NCBI RefSeq assembly: GCF_032884065.1
Contig: NW_027062662.1
Location: 1,976,552 to 2,040,551, forward strand
Source: Artemia franciscana
Taxonomy: Eukaryota; Arthropoda; Branchiopoda; Anostraca; Artemiidae
DNA: 64,000 bases
Reading direction: 5' to 3'
Positions 22,838 to 35,126 of the stretch are shown piece after piece. The translations under genes and the position numbers were made by a program. The notes under the pieces are model-generated. The model ran no database searches. It saw only the letters and a list, made by a program, of their open reading frames with translations, and had not been told where the DNA came from. Each line of letters begins with the position of its first letter. The first letter of the stretch is position 1.

Positions 22838-25230
22838 AAAAAAACTAGTTTTTTTTAACTGAAAGCAAGGAGCGACATTAAAACTTAAAACGAACAGAAA
22901 TTACTCCGTATATGAAATGGGTTGTCCCCTCCGCAATCCCTCGCTCTTTACGCTAAAGCTTTTAATTGTTTTAAAAAGCAGAATTGTGGCAAAGAGTCAA
23001 ACTTTAGCGTAAAGAGCGAGGGATTGCGGAGGGGACAACCCATTTCATATACGGAGTAATTTCTGTTCGTTTTAAGTTTTAATGTCGCTCCTTACTTTCA
23101 GTTTAAAAAAATAGTTTTTTTATGTAATTTCTGAACGTTTTTGAATTAATGCATGTTTGATTTTGGCTCTCCACACATAAATTATTAAAATGAAATTTGT
23201 ATATTAATTCCTTTTTTGGCTAAATGGCTTTCTCTTAGTTTTGATCAGACGATTTTGAGAAATAAGGGGTGGGGAAGGAGGCCTAGTTGCCATGCAATTT
23301 TTCGGCTACATAAAAAGGCAACTATAAATTTTAATTTTTCACAAATTTTTTTATTAGTAAAAAATATACGTAACTTAAGAATTAACTTACGTAACAAACT
23401 TTTATATTCTTTAATTCTTATTATGTATATGAGGGGGTTTGTACCCTCGTTAATGCCTCGTTCTTTACACTAAATCGTAAGTTTTGTCCCAATTCTTTAA
23501 GAATGACCCCTGAATCAGAAAGGCCGTAGAATAAATAGTTGAAATTACTAAAAATACTATAGCATAAAGAGCGAGGTATTTATCTCCTCCTAAATACCTC
23601 GCTCTTTATGCTAAAGTATTTTTAGAACCCCTCATATGCGTAATAATCTCTGTTCGTTTCAAGTTTCAATGCTACTCTTTACTTTCAATCGAAAAAATCT
23701 TTTCCATGTTTATTTTTTCATTGTTTTTTTTTAGTAATTTTAGAAAATCCTGCGCCCTTTTCATTGAATTTCTGTTCCCCCATGATATATTTCTCCAAGG
23801 AAAGATCCTCCCACATAGCCCCCTCCCCTCATACCCACCCCCAAAACCAAAAAAAAAATCCCCTGAAAACGACTGTACACTTCCCAATAACCATTATTAT
23901 ATGTAAACACTGGTCGAAGTTTGTAACTTGCAGCCCCTCCCCCAGGGACTGTGGGGGAGTAAGTCATTCCCAAAGACATAGTTATTATGGTTTTTGAATA
24001 TGCAGAACAAAATGGCTATCTCAAAATTTTGATCTGTTGACTTTGGAGAAAAAATGAGCGTGGGAGGGGGCCTAGGTGCCCTCCAATTTTTTTGGTCACT
24101 TAAAAAGGGCAGTAGAACTTTTCATTTCCGTTAGAATGACCTCTTGCACATTCTAGGACCACTTGGTCGATACGATGACCCCTGGGAAAAAAAACAAAAA
24201 AAAAAACAAATAAACACGCACCAGTGATTTGTCTTCTGGCAAAAAAATGCGAAATCCCACATTTTTGTAGATTGGACCTTGAAATTTTTTCTGTAGGGTT
24301 CTCTGATACGCTGAATGCGATGGTGTGATTTTCGTTAAGATCCTATGACTTTTAGGGGGTGTCCCCCCTATTTTCCAAAATAAGGCAAATTTTCGCAGGC
24401 TCGTAACTTTTGATGACAAAGACTAAATTTGATGAAGCTTATATATTTAAAATCAGCATGAAATTCTGATTCTTTTGATATATCTTTTAGCATCGAAGCT
24501 CCATTTTTTAGAGTTTCGTTTACTATTGAGCCGGGTCGCTCCTTACTACAGTTCGTTACCACGAACTGTTTGAACATTGGCCACATTTTGAAACTTGCAG
24601 CCCCTCCCCCAGGGACTGTGGGGGGTAAGTCATCCCCAAAGACATAGTTATTATGGTTTTCGACTATGCGGAACAAAATGGCTATCTCAAAATTTTGATC
24701 CGTTGACTTTGGGAAAAAAATGAGCGTGGGAGGGGGCCTAGGTGCCCTCCAATTTTTTCGGTCACTTAAAAAGGGAACTAGAACTTTTCATTTCCGTTAG
24801 AATGAGCCCTCTTGCAACACTCTAGGACCACTTGGTTGATACGATGACCCCTGGGAAAAAAAACAAAAAAACACGCACCCGTGATTTGTCTTCTGGCAAA
24901 AAATACGAAATTCCACATTTTTGTAGATTGGACCTTGAAATTTTTTCTATAGGGTTCTCTGATACGCTGAATGCGATGGTGCGATTTTCGTTAAGATCCT
25001 ATGACTTTTAGGGGGTGTTACCCCCTATTTTCCAAAATAAGGCAAATTTTCTCAGGCTCCTAACTTTTGATGACAAAGACTAAATTTGATGAAACTTATA
25101 TATTTAAAATCAGCATAAAAATTCGATTCTTTTGATATATCTTTTAGCATCGAAATTCCGTTTTTTAGAGTTTCGTTTACTATTGAGCCGGGTCGCTCCT
25201 TACTACAGTTCGTTACTACGAACTGTTTGA
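22838..25230 (+). mobile_element. PAL repeat family, copy B, with internal tandem duplication
   Basis: Near-complete PAL copy in the UBOX5 intron. The left hairpin arms (about 22845-22975 and 22995-23125) are almost perfect reverse complements, sharing GGGTTGTCCCCTCCGCAATC and CCTCGCTCTTTACGCTAAAG. A second hairpin at about 23541-23627 centres on TTATCTCCTCCTAAATA. The right-hand third is duplicated in tandem: 23927-24593 and 24594-25230 (667-bp offset), each ending GGGTCGCTCCTTACTACAG plus the terminal mini-palindrome. No coding domain. Confidence 0.8.
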
Positions 25231-27420
25231 TAAATCGGTTTAGTAAAATATTTTGTTAGATCATTTTTAATTAAATTTGAGTATAAAGAATTTAGTGAGT
25301 ATTCCCCTAAGTCCCTGTTCAAAGAAATATTATTATTTATTTTGAGATTAATTTCGATTGATTCTCGAACCACCTGTTTTATTTCCAAATCATTACTGAT
25401 GAGTGAAGAGTTTTCAAAAAGTATCATGTGGGACGGATTATTAAATATATGCCAACCTAAAGCAGAATCAAAGGAGTTGTTGGAACTATTTGAAATTAAG
25501 GCCTTGTCTATGTCATTTTTATGCTGTTGTAACCGTTTGTCTAGATTCTGATGGGTCCTGCCGACATAGTAATTTCCACAATCACAGGGTATTTGATAGA
25601 CCCCTCTTTGGCGAGTAACTGGGGTCTTATCTTTATCGGAATTTAAGAAATTAATGATTTTAAAATTATTAGTAAAAACTACGTACAGATTATTTTTTGT
25701 GCAAATATTTTTTAATTTTGTTGTGATCTTTGGGATATACGGAAGATAGACAATATTTGAGGGCTTATCAGTAGCCTCACATTGTGAAGTATCTTCTTCG
25801 ATTTTACAAGAACATCTTTTTATTCTACGGTTAATTATTTTATTGACAAAAGGAGTGGGGTATCCATTACCAAAAAGAATATCTCTGATAAAGTTTATTT
25901 CTGCATTTATATACGAATCGGAGCAAATATTCAGGGCACGATCAATGAGGGAAATTACAACTGCTCTTTTAACTTGTGGGGGGGGGGGGGGTGATTTGAA
26001 TTAAAGTGAAGATACCTATTGTTTTGTGTTGGCTTTCGATATATAGTAAAATCCAGTTTATCAGCATTACGAATAATTAAAACATCTAAAAACGGTAGTT
26101 TATTTTCAATTTCAACTTCTAGGGTGAACTGCAAATTTCGGTCATAAGTGTTAAGATGATCTAAGAAGCCCCGAAGTTCAGCTTCCCCATAATTCCAAAG
26201 TGAAATTACGTCATCCATATAACGACCCCAATAGACGTGTTTAAAAAAATAAGAATTCAATGCCCAATTCTCAAGATTCTCGACGTAAATATTTGCTAGT
26301 AGCCCGGATAAAGGTGCCCCCATGGGTAACCCATTTTTTTGCTGATAAAAAGAATCGCGAAATTGAAAATACATAGAAAACTTATTACAAATTTTAACAA
26401 GAGTCATTAAAACTTCACAATCAATTCCTGTCGCTGAAGTCTCGATCAAGTGGTAATTTTCTTCTATTTTATTTTTTAATAGTTCCTCAGAAATAGTTAC
26501 ATCTATATTTGTATACATGGAAACAATGTCAAAACTACTAACTATTGTGTTTTCTGAAATACTTGTGTTGCTAAGTTTTTTAACCAAATCTGCCGAGTTA
26601 CGAATATAGGAATTTTGAGAATACAATAAAGGTTTGAAAGCTGTGCAAAGCCCTTTTCCAATATTGGCAGCGGGGGCTTTAGTACAAGCTACGATAGGTC
26701 TTAAGGGAATACCCTGTTTATGTATTTTTGGTAAACCGTAGAGTTTAGGACAGAAACTACCACGGGGAAAAAATTTATTGTATAGTTGTGGGGTGATTTT
26801 ACCCTTTTGTTTTAGCTGCTTTAATTCATTTATAATATTATTAGCGAACTGATCAGTAGGATCATGAGTTATTGTTTTATATGTAATTGTGTCATTTAAA
26901 TGCGAAAGAATTTTGTTGTCATAGTCTGTCGTATTCATGACAGCAAGTGAATTGCTTTTGTCTGCTTTAGTTATTATAATAGAAGGATCTTTTCGGAGAT
27001 TAGATAGTATTTTTATGTCATGCAAATTTTCCAGTGTGGAATTGGTAGGAGGCTTAAACTTTTTTTGGCTGTTATAAAGGATATTTATAAGATCAGATCT
27101 AACTTCATCCGGGTTAGAGACAGAAGGATAGTGTTTATGCAAAGCGGACTCTAGAGAGGAAACTATATCTGCCACAGGAACCTGTTTCGGTAGAAAAGAA
27201 AATTTTGGACCTTTTTCTAGTGTTTCGATTTTCTGGGGTTCCAATGTTTTAGAAGAGAGGTTAACGATAACAGGTCCAGCAAAGAATCTTGGAGAATAAA
27301 TACAGTTTCTCATCGAAGATTCATTTCGTAAGCCTTCCAATTTCTTATAGAGGCGTTCCTTGGACAAGCGAAAATCGTGGCTAAACAAATTCCTTTCTAA
27401 TCTAACAACTAGATCCCCTT
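25231..27420 (-). mobile_element. Penelope-like retroelement with GIY-YIG endonuclease
   Basis: A Penelope-like element (PLE) on the minus strand. A 477-codon open frame (27388-25955) gives a PLE reverse transcriptase: KADKSNSLAVMNTTDYDNKI (PLE N-terminal block), PKLYGLPKIHKQGIPLRPIV, SSFDIVSMYTNI, NGLPMGAPLSGLLANIYVE, and the catalytic WGRYMDDVISLW. Further along, RGVYQIPCDCGNYYVGRTHQ is a GIY-YIG nuclease signature with the cysteine pair seen in Penelope/Poseidon types. It looks nearly whole, with about one break in the coding part, so it is relatively young. The 3' side abuts the end of PAL copy B. I did not find the terminal pLTR repeats. It lies in the UBOX5 intron in the same orientation as the gene. 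Confidence 0.9.
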
Positions 27421-27539
27421 AGGGAAGGGATGGCTAAGATCATGACACGCGTGTTAGAGTTAACGTGAATCAGTTTTGCATGACCCGTATTGACAATCTG
27501 TGTAGTGAAATTTTATTTTGCCCAAATCAAGTAGCGTAC

Positions 27540-28200
27540 TTGCACACTATAGAAGACTGGAAAAGGGTTCATTTGATCGCAAATCAAAACTTCTAGTGCC
27601 CTTTTAAAGTGATAAAAAAGATTTGATGACAACTGGCCCCCTCCCACGCCCCATTTTCCCCTAAAGTTTTTGGATCAAATTTTGACGTAGCCATTTGATT
27701 CAGTATAGTTGAAAGTTCTAATAACTATGCTGTTAGGGATGAAATGACCCCCATAGTCCCTGGGGAAAGGGTTGTTTGCCCATTGTTCACCGGTATTTGC
27801 TATTGGGGAATATGTGGATTTTTTTTTTGGGGGGGGGGGGTTCTGTATAAACTTCACGCAGGGGGAGGGAATTTCCCAGCAGGATTTGAACAAGAAATTA
27901 AATAAGTAAAAACAAGTTTTTCAACTGAAAGCAAGGAGCAACATTAAAACTTGAAAGGAAGAGAAATTATTCCACACACGAGGGGACTATCGCATGATCA
28001 ATCCTCGCTCTTTACGCTATTTGACTTGGTGTCAAAATTCTTTCCAACCTATTTGGTCACTTAAAAAGGGTACTAGAACTTGTAATTTCCATTTGAGTGA
28101 GCGCTCTCTTTATCTTCTAGGACCATCGGTTCTTTACGATTACCCCTGTGAGAAAAAAAACACGTTTCCCTGATCTATCATCTGGAAAAAAAAAGTAGTC
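27540..28200. repeat. Degenerate PAL copies, joined
   Basis: From 27540 to about 27900 the sequence resembles the PAL body in reverse orientation (CCCCTCCCACGCCCCATTTT, AGTCCCTGGGGAAAGGG). From about 27905 to 28200 it resembles the left PAL end and body in plus orientation (CAACTGAAAGCAAGGAGCAA, CCTCGCTCTTTACGCTA). Old and diverged. Confidence 0.6.
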
Positions 28201-28504
28201 TAAGGATGAGATAGTATAACTCTACAGTATGAGGAAGAGTTTTCTTTCAAATCGAGAAGGTCATGGTTTAATTTGTATAATTAAGCTTAACTTCAAATAC
28301 CAGTATAGTAAATATGATCTTTTTCTCGAAGTATTGAGGTGCAAAAGTTAAATTTTGGCTTAAAGAGCTGGGTTTGAAGGGTGGTAGCCCTCCTCTCATT
28401 CAGGGTAACCCTGGTAATACTATAAAAAAAGAACATAAATGGAATTTTTTCATATTACTTATTTGAACAATGCAAAACTGGACTCAAGATGCTAATACAA
28501 ATTT

Positions 28505-28640
28505 AGTTAGCACCCCGAAATATCTTTCTTTTGCAGCTTAGAAATACAGTCCAGAATCGTAGACCGTTTATCAATAAAACTAGGCTCATCATTCAAATCA
28601 CGCAGTCGACTGAGAAGCTCCCTTTCAGTTCACAAGATAG
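28505..28640 (-). other. Short coding-like stretch, unidentified
   Basis: On the minus strand an open stretch reads ERELLSRLRDLNDEPSFIDK, then RSTILDCISKLQKKDISGC and a stop. The composition looks protein-like and it is not in a repeat I recognise. I do not know the family; it may be a terminal exon, a LINE scrap or chance. Confidence 0.25.
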
Positions 28641-28670
28641 ATTCGGGTCGGGTTTAGCAAATTCAGTTGA

Positions 28671-28776
28671 AAATAATTAAACCTCTGGTCAGTGGTAATT
28701 TGTGGCCTTTCACATAATTTTAAAATAATTAAACCTCTGGTCAGTAGTAATTTGTCGCCTTTCACATAATTTTGAG
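28671..28776. repeat. 52-bp tandem duplication
   Basis: Two copies of a 52-bp unit beginning AAATAATTAAACCTCTGGTC at 28671 and 28723, differing at about two bases. Confidence 0.85.
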
Positions 28777-28903
28777 TTGACTATTTAAATCACCCTCCAA
28801 CCAAAATTATGGTCACTATACAACTTACTTGATAACTTGGCATGATGTTATCTTAAAGCTGCAGCAAAATGGTCTTTCGTTTAGACACAATCTCATTTAT
28901 GAT

Positions 28904-30252
28904 TAAATAAAAAAAACTAATTTTTTCAGCTGAAAGTAAGGAGCGACATTAAAACTTAAAACGAACAGAAATTACTCCGTATATGAAATGGGTTGTCCCC
29001 TCCGCAATCCCTCGCTCTTTACGCTAAAGCTTTTAATTGTTTTAAAAAGTAGAATTGTGGTAAAGAGTCAAACTTTAGCGTAAAGAGCGAGGGATTGCGG
29101 AGGGGACAACCCATTTCATATACGGAGTAATTTCTGTTCGTTTTAAGTTTTAATGTCGCTCCTTACTTTCAGCTAAAAAAATTAGTTTTTTTTATTTAAT
29201 TTCTGAACGTTTTTGAATTAATGCATGTTTGGTTTTGGCTCTCCGCACATAAATTATTAAAATGAAATTTGTATATTAATTCTTTTTTTGGCTAAATGGC
29301 TTTCTCTTAGTTTTGATCAGACGATTTTGAGAAATAAGGGGTGGAGAAGGAGGCCTAGTTGCCCTCCAATTTTTCGGTTACTTAAAAAGGCAACTAGAAC
29401 TTTTAATTTTTAACGAACGTTTTTATTAGATTAGTAAAAAATATACGTAACTTAAGAATTAACTTACGTAACAAACTTTCATAATCTTATATTTTTATTA
29501 TGTATACGAGGGGGTTTGTACCCTCGTTAATACCTCGCTCTTTACACTAATAAGTTTTGTCCCAATTCTTTAAGAAAATCCTTGAATCAGAAAGGCCGTA
29601 GAATAAATAGTTGAAATTACTAAAAATACTTTAGCATAAAGAGCGAGGTATTTATCTCCTCCTAAATACCTCGCTCTTTATGCTAAAGTATTTTTAGAAC
29701 CCCTCATATGCCTAATAATCTCTGTTCGTTTTAAGTTTCAATGCTACTTCTTCCTTTCATTTGAAAAAAACGTTTTCATGTTTATTTTTCATTATTTTCC
29801 TATAGTAATGCTAGAAAATCCTGCGCCCTTTCCATTGAATTTTTCTTCCCCCATGACAGATTCCTCCAAGGAAAGATCCTACAACATAGTCCCCTCCCCT
29901 CAACCCCACCCCAAAAATAAAATCCCCCTGAAAACGTCTGTACACTTCCCAATAACCATTACTATACGTACACACTGGTCAAAGTTTGTAACTTGCAGCC
30001 CCTCCCCCAGGGATTGTGGGGGAGTACGTCATCCCCAAAGACATAGTTATTATGGTTTTCGACTATGCTGAACAAAATGGCTATCTCAAAATTTTGATCC
30101 GTTGACTTTGGAAAAAAAATGAGCGTGGGAGGGGGCCTAGATGCCCTCCAATTTTTTTGGTCACTTAAAAAGGGCACTAGAACTTCTTATTTTCGTTAGA
30201 ATGAGCCCTCTTGCGACATTCTAGGACCATTTGGTCGATACGATGACCCCTG

Positions 30253-30309
<57 letters not shown>

Positions 30310-30667
30310 ACGCACCCGTGATTTGTCTTCTGGCAAAAAATACAAAATTCCACGTTTTTGTAGATAGGAGCTAGAAACTTCTACAGTAGGGTTCTCTGAT
30401 ACGCTGAATCTGATGGTGTCATTTTCGTTAAGATTCTACGACTTTTAAGGGGTGTTTCACCCTATTTTCTTAAATAAGGCAAATTTTCTCAGGCTCGTAA
30501 CTTTTGACAGGTAAGACTAAACTTGATGAAACTTATATATTTAAAATCAGCATTAAAATGCGATTCTGTTGATGTATCTATTGATATCAAAATTCAATTT
30601 TTTAGAGTTTTGATTACTATTGAACCGGGTCGCTCCTTACTACAGTTCGTTACCACGAACTGTTTGA
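28904..30667 (+). mobile_element. PAL repeat family, copy C
   Basis: Near-complete PAL copy. The left hairpin (about 28915-29190) is almost identical to that of copy B, including the same GGGTTGTCCCCTCCGCAATC arms. The second hairpin is at about 29620-29697. The internal low-complexity site is here a pure A tract of about 62 bp (30247-30308). The right end GGGTCGCTCCTTACTACAG plus mini-palindrome is intact. The close match to copy B suggests recent activity or exchange between the two. Confidence 0.8.
30247..30308. repeat. A homopolymer tract (about 62 bp)
   Basis: Uninterrupted A run inside PAL copy C, at the site that is an A/C-rich tract in copies A and B. Confidence 0.95.
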
Positions 30668-30689
30668 TGTCGTTGCACGGCATACCGTT

Positions 30690-31010
30690 TTCCTTCCAGA
30701 TATGAAACCAAAACTTTTATTTGGGATAGGAATTATCAGGGTAAAGATTGCTAAACCAGCCATACTTCTAAGTTCCTATACGAGCTCCATCAACAGGAAC
30801 ACTGACAAGCTCAACAACACTTAAAGTATGTACTAATTCACGTAGTTCAACAGATTTTTCTCTGTATAGAAGGTAATGATGATTTTCGCGACAATTAGCT
30901 TGAAAGATAGGTAACAAACAGTCACATATCTCAATCATTGTTCTGATCTTTTTGTTAGGCATCCAGGTATTTCCTAAGATGAGCCGAATAAAATTGAATC
31001 CATGCAAAAA
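30690..31010 (-). pseudogene. Unidentified coding-like remnant
   Basis: A minus-strand stretch that reads like protein over more than 100 codons, with in-frame interruptions: GFNFIRLILGNTWMPNKKIR, CDCLLPIFQANCRENHHYLL, VELVSVPVDGARIGT, then KYGWFSNLYPDNSYPK and FWFHIWKENGMPCNDI. It abuts the right end of PAL copy C. I do not recognise the family. It lies in the UBOX5 intron but does not match UBOX5. Confidence 0.4.
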
Positions 31011-31014
31011 AAGA

Positions 31015-31458
31015 GCCCTGTGAATAATTAGCCATGCAAATAAAAAGAGCCCTGTGAATAATTTTCAAAGAAAATCAATTCCCCTCGACTTTTCAGAAAA
31101 GACCTATGCAACAAAGGATACTTATTTTGTGCCTCTGTACGTCTATTTAAAAAGAAAAATCAATGCTAAACACTGTTACGTAATGAATTTCCCAAGAAAT
31201 ATGCTCCCCACCCCACACTTGGCACCTGGTGGGATGTTTTGCAGCCTGTAGGTCTAACTATTTTATCCCCCACTTGATGCATTACTTCAAGATATGAAAA
31301 AACCCTTGTCCTTTAAACTTGTGACAAAATTAATAAAGAATCCCAATAGTAACCTTCTTCTGATTATTTATACCAGCTCTTCTCTTCTCCTTTATTTTGA
31401 GTTTTTATTATTTTTGGCAATTTACGACTTTCGTATTTTTCATTACCAAAACGAATAA

Positions 31459-31536
<78 letters not shown>

Positions 31537-32160
31537 TATATTATAACAAAACAAATGACAACTACAGCTTGATGGGTACCCCAAAAAGTAAAAAAAAAAA
31601 TTCTCTGAGGGGTGGCAAAAACTGCACTAAAACAAATTATCAACTGACAGTCAGTTTACACTTCAATGTCTAATCGCTATTAGAGACCTCATAACAAACA
31701 GTTGGTTGCTAACAATTGTGAATTTTTAAGTTTATTCAAACAAAAAAACATTTGCCATAGATAAATGTGAAATGTTGATATGATTCAAAACAGGTTTAAG
31801 CTGCCATTCATTAAGTGATTTTTCATTTGGTGATGTCATGTGCTGCTGTATGCTTGTCCTTTAGCCAATATTATAGCCATTTTGTTTTAAACTGTTCTAC
31901 ATATTTAATATAAAACAATCATTTCGAAAATCTCCATCATAAGCCCCAAAAGGCCAAATTCAAACTTCAGAGTCATAAAAAAATATAAACAAGCAAAAGA
32001 ATCATAAAAAAGTAGCAAGCAATGCCAAAACAACAATAACAGAATGAAAAATCATTCCTTAGTCAAAATAATTAAATACAGAGTCAGGTCAAGTTGAAAA
32101 TGTATAAAACTTAGATAAAATTCTTAGATAATATATACATTAAAAAAGTAAAAGGAACAT
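31015..32160. other. UBOX5 intron with GA microsatellite, no gene
   Basis: Non-coding apart from a GA dinucleotide run of about 71 bp at 31464-31534. The serine/leucine ORF across that run is an artefact. Confidence 0.6.
31464..31534. repeat. GA microsatellite
   Basis: Uninterrupted GA dinucleotide run of about 35 repeats. Confidence 0.97.
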
Positions 32161-32349
32161 ATAAGAAGGGGTGTCAGGAAAAAAAGCAAACAAAATAAAA
32201 AAATTGGACAACACAAGCATCAAACAATAAAAGAGGAAAACTAGCGGAATATTTCGTTAATTTTTTCTCTAATGAAGGAGACAAGGCTTTTTCATGCCTG
32301 GAGGTAAAGCTACGAATGGGTCGCAAGATAGGGACAAGTACAGCTCCCA

Positions 32350-33090
32350 TCTGCAAAAATGTGGAATTAGTATTTTTTAATTTTTTTTTGCAAGAAGAAT
32401 GACCATGGATGCATGTTTATTTGTTTTTTTCCTAACGAGTAATGTTTCAAACTAATGGTCCTTGAATAGTGGAAAAGGGCTCATTTGAATGGAAGTCAAA
32501 AGTTCTGGTACCCTTTTAAAGTAAAGAAAAATTGCAGGGTAGATAGCCCCCATCCAACACCCCCTTTTCCCCCAAAGTAATCAATTCAAACTTTTGAGAT
32601 AGCCACTTTGTTCAACATAGTTAAAAGATTCAATAAAAATGCCTTTGGAGATTGATGAGCTCCCCCCCCCATAGCCCCTGGGGAAAGGTCTTTAAGTTAT
32701 AAAACTTAACCATTCTTTACATATAGCTTTCCTTATTGGCGAGCATGCATACATTTTTCGGTTTCAAGGGAGAAGAGGGGGTGACTTTTGGAGGATTTTC
32801 AGCGGGGAAAATTTTTCATGTGGAGGGAAGTTTCTGGGTGATAAACTTTTCAGGAGGGAAGTTTCCTATACAAAAATAGTTTTATTCATCTTACTTTTTC
32901 TTTGCCAACTCAATTTTACACATGGAGATGTTAAGGGTCATTGTCTGGGGTACATTTTCACCAAGATTGAACTGTCTAGGGGGTCTTTCTGTGGGGGGAA
33001 TTTTTCTGTGGAGGAGGAGACGGGTTTCCCAGCATTATTTAAATCATTATCAGAAATTAAATATAAAAAAAACAAGTTTTTTTTCTCTGG
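32350..33090 (-). repeat. Degenerate PAL copy, reverse orientation
   Basis: Diverged PAL body on the minus strand. ATGTGGAATTAGTATTTTTT and GGATGCATGTTTATTTG near the left correspond to the PAL segment beside the low-complexity site. CCCCTTTTCCCCCAAAGT and CATAGCCCCTGGGGAAAGG correspond to the central C-rich blocks. It ends at AAAAAAAACAAGTTTTTTTT near 33080, the left-hairpin tip. Confidence 0.6.
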
Positions 33091-33689
33091 AAACACTTGT
33101 AACAACAGCAATCATAACATTTGAAAAGAGGGTACTAGTGTATAGTTAGGCCTACTCAGAAGGAAACAATATATGATTATGAAAATAAGTTTAAAAAATC
33201 CTATATACTTACTCATATCTTTCATAAAAGTACTCGACCCTCCCCAACCCTCCTAATATGCAAATATATAGCCAAAATTATATGAGAAATAATTGCCTTA
33301 ATTTAAATTTCAGAACAAAATGAGGTCCAATGTTGGATCTATTTGGCTTAGTTTTTGAGATGGTAACTTTTTCTTCTTTGGCAAGCAGAAGACACAGAAT
33401 TGTAAAAACAAGAGGGTTGTGACTGTGTTTACAGTCGAATGACAAACCTTCCAACTAGAAGATTGCTAGAGTAGATGAAATTTAAACCCACTCAGTAATG
33501 GTGAACATGTATGGGCATGGTCAAGGGTAGATTTGCTGTTTTTTGTCATTCTTCTGTGGTTTAGAGTAGACACCAGCACACAACATCAATTTCTTGTAGA
33601 GTATATAAGTTGGTTGGGTATGACAAGCAGTATCAGCATCCTAGCCCAACTTCTTTATGTATATACATACATATTAATCACTATTCATG

Positions 33690-34390
33690 AGATACAGATG
33701 ATGGGTACCTCTAGTCACATCTTGAAAGTTTGGCCTCTGTGTTTCTTGAGTCTTCTTTTGAAAACTGTGGCTGATGTCAAAGACATGGTTTCTTCACTTA
33801 AACAGTTACAATCATTGATGAACCCTTGGCTAAAAAAGTCCTGTCTAATTCTGCAGTTAACTCAGGGCTTATTAAGTTTTGTTAAGGGACTTCATATTTG
33901 CCTTTCTTGAGGCTACTGAGCAAGGGGGTTATTTTCTTTTTTTTCAGGAGGGGAGAAGGGCACTTTCCCCCCGATAATTTGGAGAAAGATTACAATTTAG
34001 CCCATGTCCCTAGGCTATCTGGACATAAACCCATCTTGCCCCCCTAATTAAAAGTGCTGTAGCTATGCCCCTATTACTGAGTAAAGAACTTATTTTGTGG
34101 TGTGTCAATATATTTGACACATCCTAGTCAGTAGCACGTCACTACACCTACATCAGAAGGTCAAAGATGGGAGTTTTAGCCTTTCACTACTGGTTACTTT
34201 CTAAGCAGCAATGCATTTGGTGACCCTCTTTTGAATACCTTCAATTAGCTATATATTACTTTTGTAAAAAAGACCAACAAGACAGGTTCCTAAGTCAACA
34301 ACAGGGCTCACAATTGTTTTATACACCTTCAAGAAGATTCCAAGTAATCAGGAAGTAACTGTTCATTTAATATAACCACAGAATTAATGT
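33690..34390 (-). mobile_element. CR1/L2-like LINE 3' fragment
   Basis: Minus-strand remnant of the C-terminal reverse transcriptase region of a non-LTR retrotransposon: LKVYKTIVSPVVDLGTCLVG, IEGIQKRVTKCIAA, RLKLPSLTF, and further on ELDRTFLAKGSSM. The middle (about 33905-34080) is unrelated sequence. Decayed, with several stops. Confidence 0.6.
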
Positions 34391-35120
34391 ACTATGGAGA
34401 CAAATTGGGAACTATAAAAGGTTATGTATTTATCATTAAATCTGCTTGAAGAAAAGAGTGCAAAATGTATGGTAAAATCCATTGAAAATAAAAAATTTCC
34501 ATGCACATTGGATTGAGTAAAGTGCTTTTAGAAATAGTACAGACCAAGATTACATAAGTATTTTACATAAGTATTACATAAGTATTTCCTTCTGAGTCAA
34601 CCTAACTGTGCACTAATACTGAACAAAGGGTAAATATGGAGCAGTCTGTATTTTTGACCCATGCATAAGGTGAACATACCACTTGACATCGTTTTTATGC
34701 TTTTTCTGTATATAATAGTCACTTTTGTTGCAAATTCAATTTCAAGCCCTTTTTGGACCCTCATAAATGATAATTCCTTTCTATAGTTTTAGGGCATAAA
34801 AAGGTTTAAAACATTGGTCTCAAACTTACTATTTAGTTGTAAATCCATTTTTCAAAAGTTTTATCATTCATAAACAATGATTTTTCATGATTAAGTTGAA
34901 TAAAAAATCAAAACAATCCCACCCTGTTTTCATCTTATTCTGTTAGGCTGCTTAACAACAGCTATTTCACCTAAATGTAAAAAAATATCAAAGCCAACAG
35001 AAGAAACATGGTAGAAAAAAAAATAGAAAAATTGTTTTGAACTTTTTATCCAACTTAGATATGAAAAATCAATGTTTGTGAATTGTATAATTTAAAAAAA
35101 ATATATTATAATGAAATAAT
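34391..35120. other. UBOX5 intron, nothing recognised
   Basis: AT-rich, no open frame of note, no copy elsewhere in the window. Confidence 0.5.
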
Positions 35121-35126
35121 GGCAAA

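Noticed and set aside
24153-24676. Minus-strand open frames in PAL copy B as conserved protein genes
   Set aside because: Similar short frames appear in other copies only because the DNA repeat is conserved; no domain or start conservation.
31443-31643. Open frame with a long Ser-Leu repeat
   Set aside because: Translation of the GA microsatellite; no start context or homology.
33533-33910. 125-codon plus-strand open frame
   Set aside because: It is antisense to a minus-strand LINE C-terminal fragment (33690-34390).
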